A stretch of 24,920 bases of DNA from JBBRVP01 sp038246785 (GTDB lineage Bacteria; Actinomycetota; Actinomycetes; Jiangellales; Jiangellaceae): positions 1 through 24,920 of the forward strand of contig JBBRVP010000049.1 of assembly GCA_038246785.1 (NCBI GenBank). Reading direction: 5' to 3'. The notes under the pieces were generated by a model, which had not been told where the DNA came from, searched no databases, and was given only the letters and a program-made list of their open reading frames with translations. Each line of letters begins with the position of its first letter. The stretch's first letter is position 1. Of this stretch, positions 1 to 8,096 are shown one piece after another. A program made the translations under genes and the position numbers.

Positions 1-1259
1 ATCTTCGGCCACCAGAAGTAGAAGCCGGAGAACATCGCGAACACGACGGTGCCGAACACGACGTAGTGGAAGTGCGCGACGACGAAGTAGGTGTCGGAGA
101 CCTGGAAGTCCAGCGACGGGGCGGCCAGGACGACGCCCGTCAGCCCGCCGAACAGGAACGTGACGAGGAACCCGACGGTCCACAGCATGGGGGTTTCGAA
201 GGAGATCGAGCCACGCCACATGGTGCCGATCCAGTTGAAGAACTTGATGCCGGTGGGGATCGCGATGAGGAACGACATGAACGAGAAGAACGGCAGCAGC
301 ACCGCGTTGGTGACGAACATGTGGTGCGCCCACACCGCCATCGACAGCGACGCGATCCCGAGCGTCGCCGCCACCATGCCCTTGTAGCCGAACAGCGGCT
401 TGCGGCTGAAGACGGGGATGACCTCGGTGATGATGCCGAAGAATGGTCTCGCGATGATGTAGACCTCGGGGTGGCCGAAGAACCAGAACAGGTGCTGCCA
501 CATGACCGGACCCCCGTGGTCGGGGTCGAAGATGTGCGCACCGTAGAGCCGGTCGGCTGCCAGGGCCAGCAGTGCGGCCGCCAGGATCGGGAACGCCATG
601 ATCACCATGATGCTGGTGACGAGCGTGTTCCAGGTGAAGATCGGCATCCGGAACATCGTCATGCCCGGTGCGCGCATGCACAGGATCGTGGTGATGAAGT
701 TGACCGCACCCAAGATGGTGCCGAACCCGGACAGCGCCAGGCCCAGCACCCACAGGTCGCCGCCGAGGTTCGGCGAGTTCACGGCGTTGGACAGCGGGAC
801 GTACGCGAACCAGCCGAAGCTGGCCGCACCGCCAGGCGTGATGAACCCGGCGATGGTGATCAGGCCGCCGAACAGGTACAGGTAGTAGCTGAACAGGTTC
901 AGCCGTGGAAACGCGACGTCGGGCGAGCCGATCTGCAGCGGCATGATGACGTTGGCGAAGCCGACGAACAGCGGCGTGGCGAACAGCAGCAGCATGATCG
1001 TGCCGTGCATCGTGAACAGCTGGTTGTAGGTCTCCTCGTCGACGAACTGCAGCCCGGGGCTGAACAGCTCGGCGCGCATGATCATGGCCATCACGCCGGC
1101 GAACAGGAAGAACGCGAAGGAGGTCGTCAGGTACATCTGGCCGATGGTCTTGTGGTCGGTCGTCGTCAACCACCGCACGATCTTCGGTCCCGGCTCGCCG
1201 CGGGCCCGGGTCGCTGCAGCGCTCGCCGCGGCCCGCGGGCGTGCCCCAACTGTGGTCAT
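1..1259 (-). CDS. ctaD: Cytochrome c oxidase subunit I, aa3 type (N-terminal part, cut by window edge)
   Basis: This is the catalytic subunit of the heme-copper terminal oxidase, a polytopic membrane protein that reduces O2 and pumps protons. The visible 419 codons start at an ATG at 1259; about 150 C-terminal residues would lie beyond position 1. Family landmarks are in order: WLTTTDHKTIG near residue 30, the low-spin heme His in TMHGTIM (H85), GHPEVY with the CuB His and the cross-linked Tyr (H263, Y267), the WAHHMF His pair, and the AHFHYVVFGT heme-ligand segment close to the left edge. One oddity is residue 271. The family normally has Leu before the Pro of the segment after HPEVY, but here it is Arg, written with the rare codon AGA and followed by CCA. 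The gene is divergent from the penicillin-binding protein. The family assignment is certain; subunits II and III are not in the window. Confidence 0.97.
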   Translation of the reverse strand, partial: MTTVGARPRAAASAAATRARGEPGPKIVRWLTTTDHKTIGQMYLTTSFAFFLFAGVMAMIMRAELFSPGLQFVDEETYNQLFTMHGTIMLLLFATPLFVGFANVIMPLQIGSPDVAFPRLNLFSYYLYLFGGLITIAGFITPGGAASFGWFAYVPLSNAVNSPNLGGDLWVLGLALSGFGTILGAVNFITTILCMRAPGMTMFRMPIFTWNTLVTSIMVIMAFPILAAALLALAADRLYGAHIFDPDHGGPVMWQHLFWFFGHPEVYIIARPFFGIITEVIPVFSRKPLFGYKGMVAATLGIASLSMAVWAHHMFVTNAVLLPFFSFMSFLIAIPTGIKFFNWIGTMWRGSISFETPMLWTVGFLVTFLFGGLTGVVLAAPSLDFQVSDTYFVVAHFHYVVFGTVVFAMFSGFYFWWPK

Positions 1260-1585
1260 CCGCGGCCGCCCCCCCTGTCCGAGACCGTCGGGCAGGTGTC
1301 GGCCAGCGTCCGCAGCATGCGTCCTCCCAGGCGGCCGGCGGAGATCGACTCCACTTTTTGAACGACTATTCTCCTTCATACTCGCTTCGAGCAAGCCGGA
1401 CAAGTCGGCCGCCGTCCTCACCGGCGGCCCCGCGGCCGACACCGGGCGGTGGGCTCGGTCACGTACGCCGGATTCGGCCCGGGGCGGGCTGCCCGGTTAC
1501 CGTCGCTGCGGACGTCGAGCCCCGCCCGAGCGGCTCACGTCTCTGCCCGCTGCCCCCGCACCCGAGAGACCCCCGAGACGCCGCT
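1260..1585. other. Divergent intergenic region between ctaD and the PBP gene
   Basis: I see no gene here. The only notable feature is an AT-richer island at about 1350-1385 in otherwise GC-rich DNA. It contains TTGAAC (1358-1363) and TATTCT (1367-1372), and is the likeliest place for the divergent promoters of ctaD and the PBP operon. I cannot assign exact -35/-10 pairs. Confidence 0.4.
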
Positions 1586-3844
1586 GTGAGCACCGACCGG
1601 ACCAAGACCGCCCCGACCGCACGCGCCAGGGGCCGGCGCGCCGCCCCGAGCCGGCGGCGGCGCCCGCAACGCACCGGCTGGCGACGCCTCGTGCCCACTT
1701 GGCGCGGCACCCTGCTGGCACTGCTCGCCGGGATCGTCGTCGTCTGCGGGCTGTTCGTCGTCGGCTACCTCACCACGGCGATCCCGGCCGCCAACTCCTT
1801 CGCGACCTCCGAGGCCTCGATCGTGTTCTGGGGGGACGGCAGGTCGGTGCTCGGTCGATACGCGGCGGAGAACCGCCAGTCGGTCGAGCTGTCGCGGGTG
1901 CCCGAGCACGTGCAGCACGCCGTCGTCGCCGCCGAAGACCGCTCGTTCTACGACAACAGCGGGATCTCACCGACCGGCATCGCTCGGGCCGCGTGGACCA
2001 ACCTGCGCGGCGACAGCGGGCTGGCCGGTGGCTCGACGATCACCCAGCAGTACGTCAAGAACTACTACCTCAGCCAGGACCGCACGCTCGGCCGCAAGGT
2101 CAAGGAGCTGTTCATCTCGCTCAAGATCGACCGGGAGCTGAGCAAGGACGAGATCCTCGCCGACTACCTCAACACCATCTACTTCGGCCGCGGTGCGTAC
2201 GGCATCCAGACCGCCTCCCAGACGTACTTCCGCACCTCGGTGGACAAGCTGAGCGTCGCGCAGGGCGCAGTGCTGGCGGCCGTGCTGCGCGCGCCGGCCC
2301 TCTACGACCCCGCCGTGGACCCAGCGAACAAGCAGCGCCTCGAGCAACGCTGGCGCTACGTCCTCGACGGCATGGTCGAGCAGGGCTGGCTCGACGCCGA
2401 CACGGCGGCCGGGCTCCGGTTGCCGAGGGTCCCGCCACCCCGTACGAGCGACCGGCTGGCCGGGCCGCGCGGGTTCCTCGTCGAGAGCGTGGTGCGCAAG
2501 GAGCTGCTGCGCCTGGGCTTCGACGAAGCGAAGATCGACACGGGTGGCCTGCGGGTCACCACGACACTCGACCGGACATCGCAGGCCGCCGTCGAACGCG
2601 CCGTCGCCGACGAGCGGCCCACGCAGGACGCCTCCGGGGTGCACATCGGCGTGGCCTCCGTGCGTCCGGGCACCGGCGAGCTTGCCGCGCTCTACGGAGG
2701 GCCCGACTACGTGAGGGATCAGCGCAACTGGGCGACGACGGGGCGCCAGCCCGGATCGTCGTTCAAGCCCTTCGCGCTGGCCGGCGCCCTCGGGGACGGC
2801 TATTCGTTGCGCAGCCGGTTCGCCGGCAACTCCCCGTACGTGCTTGCCGACGGCACCGAGGTCAGGAACGAGTTCGGCAACAGCTACGGCCGCTCCGTCG
2901 ACCTGATCACGGCCACCGCCGAGTCGATCAACACGGCGTACGTCGACCTCACCGTGCGGATGGGCGCCCAGCAGGTGGTCGACGCGGCGGTGCGGGCGGG
3001 GGTTCCGGCCAAGGCGCCCGGGCTCGAGGCCAACATCACCAACACCCTCGGCACGGCCGATGTGTCGCCGGTCGACATGGCGGACTCCTACGCCACCTTC
3101 GCCGCGCAGGGCGTGCGGGCCCCGTGGTTCAGCGTCAAGGCGGTGCGGGACCGCGACGGCAACCTGCTCTACTCCCACCAGAAGGCGACCAAGCGCGCCT
3201 TCACGGCCGACGTGAGCTCCGACGTCACCTACGCCCTCCAGCAGGTGGTCAAGAACGGCACGGGGACGGCGGCCCAGGCGCTCGGCCGGCCGGCGGCCGG
3301 CAAGACCGGCACGGCTGCGCTGCGTCCGGACACCGTCACCTCCGCCTGGTTCGTCGGCTACACCCCGCAGCTGTCCACGGCGGTGATGTACGTCCGCGGC
3401 ACGTCCGGCACCGAGGACCTCGACGGGGTCGGCGGGCTGTCGACGTTCTTCGGCGGCGCCTACCCCGCCCGCACCTGGACCGCCGCCATGCAGGGCGCGC
3501 TGCAGGGCCAGGACGTGCTCGACTTCCCCGAGCCGGCGTTCATCGGCGAGAACCTCACCCCTCCGTCGTTGCAGCCGCCGCCGACATACGCGCCGCCGCC
3601 GGCCACGCGGACCCAGCCGCCGACGCGCACGCCGACCGCGACCCACACGCCCACCCCGACGGCCAGCCCGACGCCGACGCCCACCCGCACCGCCGAGCCG
3701 ACGCCGACGCCGACGCGCACGCTCCAGCCGAGCCCCAGCCGACCGACCCCCACCCGGCCGACCCGCCCGCCCCGCCCGACCCGCCCGCCCCCGCCGAGCC
3801 CGAGCCCGACGCTGCCGGCGCAGCCCGCTGCACCGCGCCGCTGA
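1586..3844 (+). CDS. Class A penicillin-binding protein (GT51 glycosyltransferase plus transpeptidase) with Pro/Thr-rich tail
   Basis: This is a bifunctional peptidoglycan synthase of 752 aa, anchored by one N-terminal membrane helix (about residues 40-62) after a basic cytoplasmic stretch. The GT51 domain shows the catalytic-Glu motif AAEDRSFY (E117) and GGSTITQQYVKN (about 148-159). The transpeptidase domain shows SSFK (S391 nucleophile, K394), SIN (447-449) and KTG (573-575), so both activities look intact. From about residue 655 the protein becomes a low-complexity tail of Pro, Thr, Ser and Arg, typical of actinobacterial PonA-like proteins and presumably wall-spanning. The GTG at 1586 was chosen because the basic N-terminus and membrane helix follow it directly; no strong Shine-Dalgarno is visible. 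It heads a likely operon with the two glycosyltransferases that follow. Confidence 0.95.
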   Translation: MSTDRTKTAPTARARGRRAAPSRRRRPQRTGWRRLVPTWRGTLLALLAGIVVVCGLFVVGYLTTAIPAANSFATSEASIVFWGDGRSVLGRYAAENRQSVELSRVPEHVQHAVVAAEDRSFYDNSGISPTGIARAAWTNLRGDSGLAGGSTITQQYVKNYYLSQDRTLGRKVKELFISLKIDRELSKDEILADYLNTIYFGRGAYGIQTASQTYFRTSVDKLSVAQGAVLAAVLRAPALYDPAVDPANKQRLEQRWRYVLDGMVEQGWLDADTAAGLRLPRVPPPRTSDRLAGPRGFLVESVVRKELLRLGFDEAKIDTGGLRVTTTLDRTSQAAVERAVADERPTQDASGVHIGVASVRPGTGELAALYGGPDYVRDQRNWATTGRQPGSSFKPFALAGALGDGYSLRSRFAGNSPYVLADGTEVRNEFGNSYGRSVDLITATAESINTAYVDLTVRMGAQQVVDAAVRAGVPAKAPGLEANITNTLGTADVSPVDMADSYATFAAQGVRAPWFSVKAVRDRDGNLLYSHQKATKRAFTADVSSDVTYALQQVVKNGTGTAAQALGRPAAGKTGTAALRPDTVTSAWFVGYTPQLSTAVMYVRGTSGTEDLDGVGGLSTFFGGAYPARTWTAAMQGALQGQDVLDFPEPAFIGENLTPPSLQPPPTYAPPPATRTQPPTRTPTATHTPTPTASPTPTPTRTAEPTPTPTRTLQPSPSRPTPTRPTRPPRPTRPPPPSPSPTLPAQPAAPRR

Positions 3845-3898
3845 GGCCCGGCCCTCTCCCCGCCGGGGACTCGCGCCGGTAGGTGAGGATGAGCGCCC

Positions 3899-5314
3899 GT
3901 GAGCTCCTCCATGCCGGGCCTGCCGGTGGCGCCGACGCTGGACGACCCGCTGGTCGCCGCCTCGTCGCCGGCGGTCGGGGGGCCGCTCGGCCGCCACGCC
4001 GCCCGCGGCGTCCGGCCCGGCGGTGCCCCGCCGGGCTGGTGGACCGCCCTGCGCGTGGTGCTCGCGCTGAGCTGCCTGACGATGGCGCTCGGCCTGGTGG
4101 CCAAGCAGCCGTGCCGAGCAGACGCCTGGCCGCCCCGCACCGAACGCACCGTCTGGCTGCACCTGTGCTACTCCGACCTGCCCTACCTCTACCGCGAACG
4201 GGGACTCGCCGCCGGAGCGGTGCCCTACCTCGACGACGCCGGCGCGCCACCGCTGGAGTACCCGGTGCTCACCGGCGCCCTGTTCGGCGCTGCGGCCTGG
4301 GTGGCCCGGGCCACGCTGCCGGCGACCGGTGACACAGCCGCCGAGGCGGACCGCGGGGCCGTGCGCTTCTACGACGTGATGGCGCTGCTGCTGCTCGGCG
4401 CTGCCCTCGTCACGGTGGTCGCGGTCGCGCGGACCGTGTCGCTGCGCCCGTACGACGCTGCGCTCGTCGCCGCCTCGCCGGTGCTCGCGCTCAGCGCGAC
4501 CATCAACGCCGACCTGGTGCCGGCCGCCTTGGTGGCGCTGGCGGTCCTGGCCTGGACCAGGGAGCGGCCGCTGCTCGCCGGGGTACTGCTGGGGCTCGGC
4601 ACGGCCACCAAGCTGTACCCGCTGCTGGTGCTGGGTCCGGTGGTCGTGCTGTGCGCCCGCCAGCGGCGGTGGGCCGACGCCGGACGTGCGGTCGCCGGCG
4701 CCGCCGTCGCCTGGGCGGCGGTCGACCTGCCGGTGTGGCTGCTCGCGCGGGAGTCCTGGCTTGCGTTCTGGCGGGCCAACGACGAGCGGCCCGCCGACTT
4801 CGGGTCACCGTGGTACGCAGTCCAGCTGCTCGGGCACGCCGTCCCTGCCGATCGGCTGAACTTGCTCGTGACGGTGCTGCTCGTCGCCGCCTGCGCGGTG
4901 GTGGCGGCCCTCGGGTTGCTGGCGCCCGCGCCGCCGCGGCTGGCCCAGCTGGCGTTCCTGCTCGTGGCCGCCTTCTGCCTGCTCAACAAGGTCTGGTCAC
5001 CGCAGTACGCGCTCTGGCTGCTCCCGCTGGCGGCGCTGGCCCGCCCGCGCTGGCGTGACCTGCTGATCTGGCAGGCCGGTGAGGTCGTGCACTTCGTCGC
5101 GGTCTGGCTCTACCTCGACGGGCTCTACTCGCCGGGGACCGTCATGGTGGACGGCCGCGGCTACGCCCTCGTCACCGCCGTCCGCGCCGGCTGCCTGCTC
5201 TGGCTGATGGCGGTGGTGGTCCGCGACGTGTTGCGGCCAGAGCGGGACCCGGTCCCGGCCGGCCGCGAGATGCCGGAGCCCGCGCCCGCGTCCGAGTCGA
5301 CGGCCGTAGCGTGA
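3899..5314 (+). CDS. GT87 family (DUF2029) membrane glycosyltransferase
   Basis: This is a 471-aa polytopic membrane protein of the GT-C superfamily, family GT87, whose mycobacterial members are polyprenyl-phosphomannose-dependent mannosyltransferases such as PimE. The first extracytoplasmic loop after helix 1 carries an acidic residue (D93, in YSDLPYLY) and the G-x-x-P-Y ... E-Y-P-V-L pattern (E120-Y121-P122) characteristic of the family. KLYPLLVL and a series of Leu/Ala/Val-rich helices follow. The GTG start at 3899 has GGTGAGG a few bases upstream. It lies 54 bp after the PBP gene, and its stop overlaps the next start by 4 bp (GTGA at 5311-5314), so translational coupling is likely. Donor and acceptor cannot be read from sequence; a role in envelope glycolipid or glycoprotein mannosylation is inferred. 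Confidence 0.88.
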   Translation: MSSSMPGLPVAPTLDDPLVAASSPAVGGPLGRHAARGVRPGGAPPGWWTALRVVLALSCLTMALGLVAKQPCRADAWPPRTERTVWLHLCYSDLPYLYRERGLAAGAVPYLDDAGAPPLEYPVLTGALFGAAAWVARATLPATGDTAAEADRGAVRFYDVMALLLLGAALVTVVAVARTVSLRPYDAALVAASPVLALSATINADLVPAALVALAVLAWTRERPLLAGVLLGLGTATKLYPLLVLGPVVVLCARQRRWADAGRAVAGAAVAWAAVDLPVWLLARESWLAFWRANDERPADFGSPWYAVQLLGHAVPADRLNLLVTVLLVAACAVVAALGLLAPAPPRLAQLAFLLVAAFCLLNKVWSPQYALWLLPLAALARPRWRDLLIWQAGEVVHFVAVWLYLDGLYSPGTVMVDGRGYALVTAVRAGCLLWLMAVVVRDVLRPERDPVPAGREMPEPAPASESTAVA

Positions 5315-6465
5315 GCAGCTTGCGCATGAGTCGTGGCGACCGCGACGTCCTGTGGCTGTGGGCGGCCTTCCTCGTCGCGATGTGGACGCTGGCCGGCGCG
5401 GTCGGCTGGCTGGTCGCCGACGCCGGGCTGGCCGAGCCGGCCCTGGCCTGGACGCAACGCTGGGGCCGCTGGGACTTCGTGCACTTCCAGGGCATCGCCG
5501 ACTACGGGTACGCGGGTGAGCCGACCGGCGTACCCAACGAAGCCTTCTTCCCGGGGCTGCCGCTGCTCATCGCGCTCGGACAGCGCCTCGGGCTGGCCGG
5601 GGTGGTCGCCGGGTCGCTGGTGTCGGCGGTCGCCGGCGGCGTGGCGGCGGTGGCGCTGGGCCGGCTGGCCCGGGCGGTGCTGCCGGCGGGTGCGGGGGTC
5701 CTGGGCCGCGACCCGGGCAGGCTGGTCGTGGCCCTGTGGCTGCTGTCCCCGCCGTCGGTGTTCCTCGCCGCGCCGTACACCGAGTCGCTGTTCTTGGGCC
5801 TGGCCCTGCCCGCCTGGCTGGCCGCCCGCGACGAGCGCTGGCGTACGGCGGCGCTGCTCGCCGGGCTGGCCTGCACGGTGCGGGTCAGCGGCGTTTTCCT
5901 CGTCGTCGCGCTCGCGGTGGCGTGGCTGGTCGGGACCGACCCGGCGGCCCCCCGACCGCGCCGACGGCTCGGCGATCTGGCCTGGTTGCTGGTGCCGGTG
6001 GCGGTGCTGGCGGCGTGGATGGCCTACCTGCACTCCGTGACCGGCGACTGGCTGGCCTGGATGCACGCGCAGGAGCAGGAGTGGTACCGCACCTTCACCT
6101 GGCCGTGGACCGCCGCCCAGCACACCTGGGACGCGGCGACCGGGTCGCTGCGCCAGGCCGACTTCACGTGGATGTTCCGCGCCGAGCTCGTCGCCGTCGC
6201 GATCGGGCTCACGGTCAGCGTCGTGCTGCTGTGGCGGCGCCGCTGGGCCGAGGCGACGTGGGTCGGGCTGCAGGTCGCGGCGTTCGCCACCTCGTACTGG
6301 TTCTTCTCCGTCCCGCGCGCGACGCTGCTCTGGTGGCCGCTGTGGGTCCTCGCCGGCGCGCTGCTGCTGCGGCGGCCCCGGTGGCTGCTGGCGTACGTCG
6401 CGGTGAGCGCGCCCCTCGCGGCGGTCTGGGCCGTTGCCTTCCTCACCAGCCGCTGGGCCGGCTGA
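5311..6465 (+). CDS. PIG-V-like membrane mannosyltransferase
   Basis: This is a 384-aa polytopic membrane protein. After the first helix it has W-D-x-x-H-F-x-x-I-A-x-x-G-Y (residues 54-67), then AFFPGLPLL (78-86) and PYTESLF. These match the lumenal catalytic region of the GPI mannosyltransferase 2 (PIG-V) family and its actinobacterial relatives. The function is inferred to be polyprenyl-phosphate-mannose-dependent sugar transfer on the outer face of the membrane, like its GT87 neighbour. The GTG at 5311 overlaps the stop of the preceding gene. It ends the PBP/GT operon, and the vapBC promoter begins immediately downstream. The exact substrate is unknown. Confidence 0.82.
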   Translation: MSSLRMSRGDRDVLWLWAAFLVAMWTLAGAVGWLVADAGLAEPALAWTQRWGRWDFVHFQGIADYGYAGEPTGVPNEAFFPGLPLLIALGQRLGLAGVVAGSLVSAVAGGVAAVALGRLARAVLPAGAGVLGRDPGRLVVALWLLSPPSVFLAAPYTESLFLGLALPAWLAARDERWRTAALLAGLACTVRVSGVFLVVALAVAWLVGTDPAAPRPRRRLGDLAWLLVPVAVLAAWMAYLHSVTGDWLAWMHAQEQEWYRTFTWPWTAAQHTWDAATGSLRQADFTWMFRAELVAVAIGLTVSVVLLWRRRWAEATWVGLQVAAFATSYWFFSVPRATLLWWPLWVLAGALLLRRPRWLLAYVAVSAPLAAVWAVAFLTSRWAG

Positions 6466-6486
6466 CCCGGAGTTGAACACAAGTGC

Positions 6487-6505
6487 AGCATCATGATGCT
6501 AGTCT
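6487..6505 (+). promoter_or_regulatory. vapBC operator palindrome and -10 element
   Basis: AGCATCATGATGCT (6487-6500) is a perfect 14-bp palindrome. It overlaps the first base of TAGTCT (6500-6505), a TANNNT -10 hexamer that ends 6 nt before the vapB ATG. There is no Shine-Dalgarno, so vapB is probably leaderless. Position and symmetry suit an operator for autorepression by the ribbon-helix-helix antitoxin; that binding is inferred. Confidence 0.6.
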
Positions 6506-6511
6506 AGCCGC

Positions 6512-6748
6512 ATGAGGACGACGATCACTCTGGACGACGATGTCGCGCGGGCGGTGGAGACGGCGCGGCGGGAGCGGGGCGTCGGGGTGAGCGAAGTGGT
6601 CAACGACTTGGCCCGGCGAGGGCTGGCCCAGCGCGAAACGAAAGCGCGACGGTTCCACCAGCACGTGTCCGCCATGGGACGTCCGCGCGTTCCGCTCGAC
6701 GATGTCGAGGAGACACTCGCGATCCTGGAGGGCGACGCACACGGCTGA
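6512..6748 (+). CDS. vapB: Ribbon-helix-helix antitoxin (VapB-like)
   Basis: This 78-aa protein starts with MRTTITLDDDVARAVE and continues through GVSEVVNDLARRGL. That is the strand-helix-helix fold of RHH/CopG antitoxins, in which the N-terminal strand enters the DNA groove. The C-terminal half is presumably the toxin-binding segment. It overlaps the toxin gene by one base (TGATG). The upstream palindrome supports autoregulation as a toxin-antitoxin complex. The start is the ATG 6 nt after a -10 hexamer, consistent with leaderless translation. Toxin-antitoxin pairing is clear from layout and families. Confidence 0.88.
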   Translation: MRTTITLDDDVARAVETARRERGVGVSEVVNDLARRGLAQRETKARRFHQHVSAMGRPRVPLDDVEETLAILEGDAHG

Positions 6749-7188
6749 TGCTGCTCGATGCGAACGTCCTGCTCTACGCGCACAATGCCGATGACCCGCA
6801 CCATGACCGGGCCCGCGCCTGGCTCGTGGAGGCGCTCAACGGACCGACGAGGCTCGGATTCCCCTGGCAGACCGTCACGGCATTCCTGCGCATCGCCACC
6901 AACCCGCGCGCCTTCCCCGAGCCGCTCGAACCCGAGGCCGCCTGGGCGCAGGTCACGGACTGGCTCGCTGCGCCGCGGGCGTGGGTCCCCCAGCCCACCC
7001 TCGCGTACCCGGACGTCCTGGGCCGCCTCGTGCGCAGCCACCGCATCCGCGGACCCTTGGTCACCGATGCCGCGCTTGCCGCACTCGCCATCGATCACGG
7101 GGTCGCGGTCGTGTCGACCGATGCGGACTTCGCTCGCTTCACCGACGTGACCTGGATCAATCCGCTCGACCGGTCCGGGCCCGGCTGA
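6748..7188 (+). CDS. vapC: PIN-domain ribonuclease toxin (VapC-like)
   Basis: This 146-aa PIN-domain protein is expected to cleave RNA with Mg2+ or Mn2+ and to be held inactive by the upstream antitoxin. The first acidic residue lies in MLLDANVLLYAH (D4). The central TDAALAALA (D107) and STDADF (D125/D127) supply the others. The segment GFPWQTVTAFLRIATNPRAF matches the mycobacterial-type VapC subfamily. In that subfamily the residue after PW is often Glu as far as I recall, but here it is Gln (Q41), so the second acidic metal ligand may be missing. It starts inside the vapB stop codon. It is convergent with the hemerythrin gene, 16 bp away. Confidence 0.88.
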   Translation: MLLDANVLLYAHNADDPHHDRARAWLVEALNGPTRLGFPWQTVTAFLRIATNPRAFPEPLEPEAAWAQVTDWLAAPRAWVPQPTLAYPDVLGRLVRSHRIRGPLVTDAALAALAIDHGVAVVSTDADFARFTDVTWINPLDRSGPG

Positions 7189-7190
7189 TC

Positions 7191-7210
7191 CCAGCTAGCC
7201 CCAGCTAGCC
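7191..7210. repeat. 10-bp perfect tandem duplication covering the hemerythrin gene stop codon
   Basis: CCAGCTAGCC is present twice back to back (7191-7200, 7201-7210). The second copy contains the stop codon (7205-7207, read on minus) of the hemerythrin gene, and the first duplicates it downstream. It lies in the short convergent gap with vapC. Confidence 0.9.
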
Positions 7211-8020
7211 CGCCTGGCGGACGAACGCGAGTCGCCAGGCATCCGGGCCGCGCTGGAGGTACTCCACGCTGAACGCACCGGGGGTACGCCGCTCGATCTG
7301 GGCGAGCAGCGGCTGCGGGTCGTGCGGGGCGACGAGCACTAGCCCGCCGCCGACGCGGATCCCGTCCAGCGCGCCGAAGATCGTGGCGTGCCGGATGGCG
7401 TGCGGGACGGCGCGCGCGTCGAGCTCCGGATAGGCCGCGCCGTCCTCCTCGCCGCACGCGCACGCGTGCCCGCTCGCGTGCCCGGCGGGGGACGTGTCGC
7501 CCGAGTGCTCGGCGTGCCCTTCGGGGTGGTAGTCGCCGCCGATCAACTGGTGCATCCCCTCCAGCAGGTCCGCCACCGAGATGTCGGGGTCGGCGACCAG
7601 CAGCGGCAGGACGAGGGTGTTCTCCTTGGCGAGGTGGTTGTCGAAGACGACCTGCAGGGCCCGCGCTCCGGCCGCTGCCGTTGATGCTGTCGTGGCCGCG
7701 GAGACCTCGCGGACGAGGTCGAGGATCACAGCGTGCTCGGTGAGCATGCCGTCCACGAGCAGTCGTCCCTCGGGGCGGGAGCGGGCCGCGGCGTACAGGG
7801 TGCTCTCCTCGGCGACGGCGTGCGGCACCAGCTCCTGCTCGCACCAGGCGACCAGGTCGGCGGCGGCCTGGCGTGCACCCTGCTCGTCGCCCCGCGCGGC
7901 GGCGGTGCGAACGGACTCGGCCCTGAGTGCCAGCGTGCCGGCCAGCTGGGCGTGGTGCTGCTCGACGGCCGATGCGGCTCGGGCGTCCGCTTCGGTGGAT
8001 GCGATCACGAGGGCGTCCAT
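7205..8020 (-). CDS. Hemerythrin-like (HHE) protein fused to DUF2249
   Basis: This is a 271-aa cytoplasmic protein. Residues about 15-150 form a four-helix HHE cation-binding domain with candidate diiron ligands H22/H23, H67 and E71 (HAVAE), H96, H129 and E133 (HLAKE). A His/Cys-rich linker follows (H165, H169, H172, H181, H185, C187, C189). Residues about 198-268 are a DUF2249 domain (LDARAVPHAIRHATIF onward). HHE proteins of the YtfE/RIC type act in nitrosative stress and iron-sulfur repair, and DUF2249 proteins often neighbour denitrification genes. The divergent nirK operon supports an NO-related role here, but the reaction is unproven. The ATG at 8020 has GGAGG 12 nt upstream; an in-frame TTG at 8029 is too close to that site. 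Confidence 0.87.
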   Translation of the reverse strand: MDALVIASTEADARAASAVEQHHAQLAGTLALRAESVRTAAARGDEQGARQAAADLVAWCEQELVPHAVAEESTLYAAARSRPEGRLLVDGMLTEHAVILDLVREVSAATTASTAAAGARALQVVFDNHLAKENTLVLPLLVADPDISVADLLEGMHQLIGGDYHPEGHAEHSGDTSPAGHASGHACACGEEDGAAYPELDARAVPHAIRHATIFGALDGIRVGGGLVLVAPHDPQPLLAQIERRTPGAFSVEYLQRGPDAWRLAFVRQAG

Positions 8021-8060
8021 GGCGGGCAATGACCTCCGGAGGGAGCGGGCGGGCACCGGG

Positions 8061-8090
8061 TTGGCGCGGTGAGCGCGATTTTACTACCCT
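8061..8090. promoter_or_regulatory. Overlapping divergent promoters of hemerythrin gene and nirK operon
   Basis: On plus, TTGGCG (8061-8066), an 18-nt spacer and TACCCT (8085-8090) stand 6 nt before the GTG at 8097, giving a leaderless regulator transcript. On minus, TAAAAT (8078-8083) is a good -10 for the hemerythrin gene, with a leader of roughly 50 nt containing GGAGG. The two -10 elements are adjacent, so one bound regulator could control both directions. Hexamers were matched by eye. Confidence 0.5.
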
Positions 8091-8096
8091 GGCTCC

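Noticed and set aside
66..1361. 431-codon plus-strand open frame
   Set aside because: It is opposite ctaD, whose heme and copper motifs are unmistakable; the plus translation is an Asp/Glu/Arg/His shadow.
1967..4162. Very long open frame on the minus strand opposite the PBP gene
   Set aside because: It is antisense to a protein with intact catalytic motifs. Its translation is low-complexity Arg/Gly/Val-rich, as expected from high-GC codon bias.
5161..6480. 439-codon minus-strand open frame
   Set aside because: It is a shadow of the PIG-V-like gene with a biased Arg/Gln/Pro composition and no family features.
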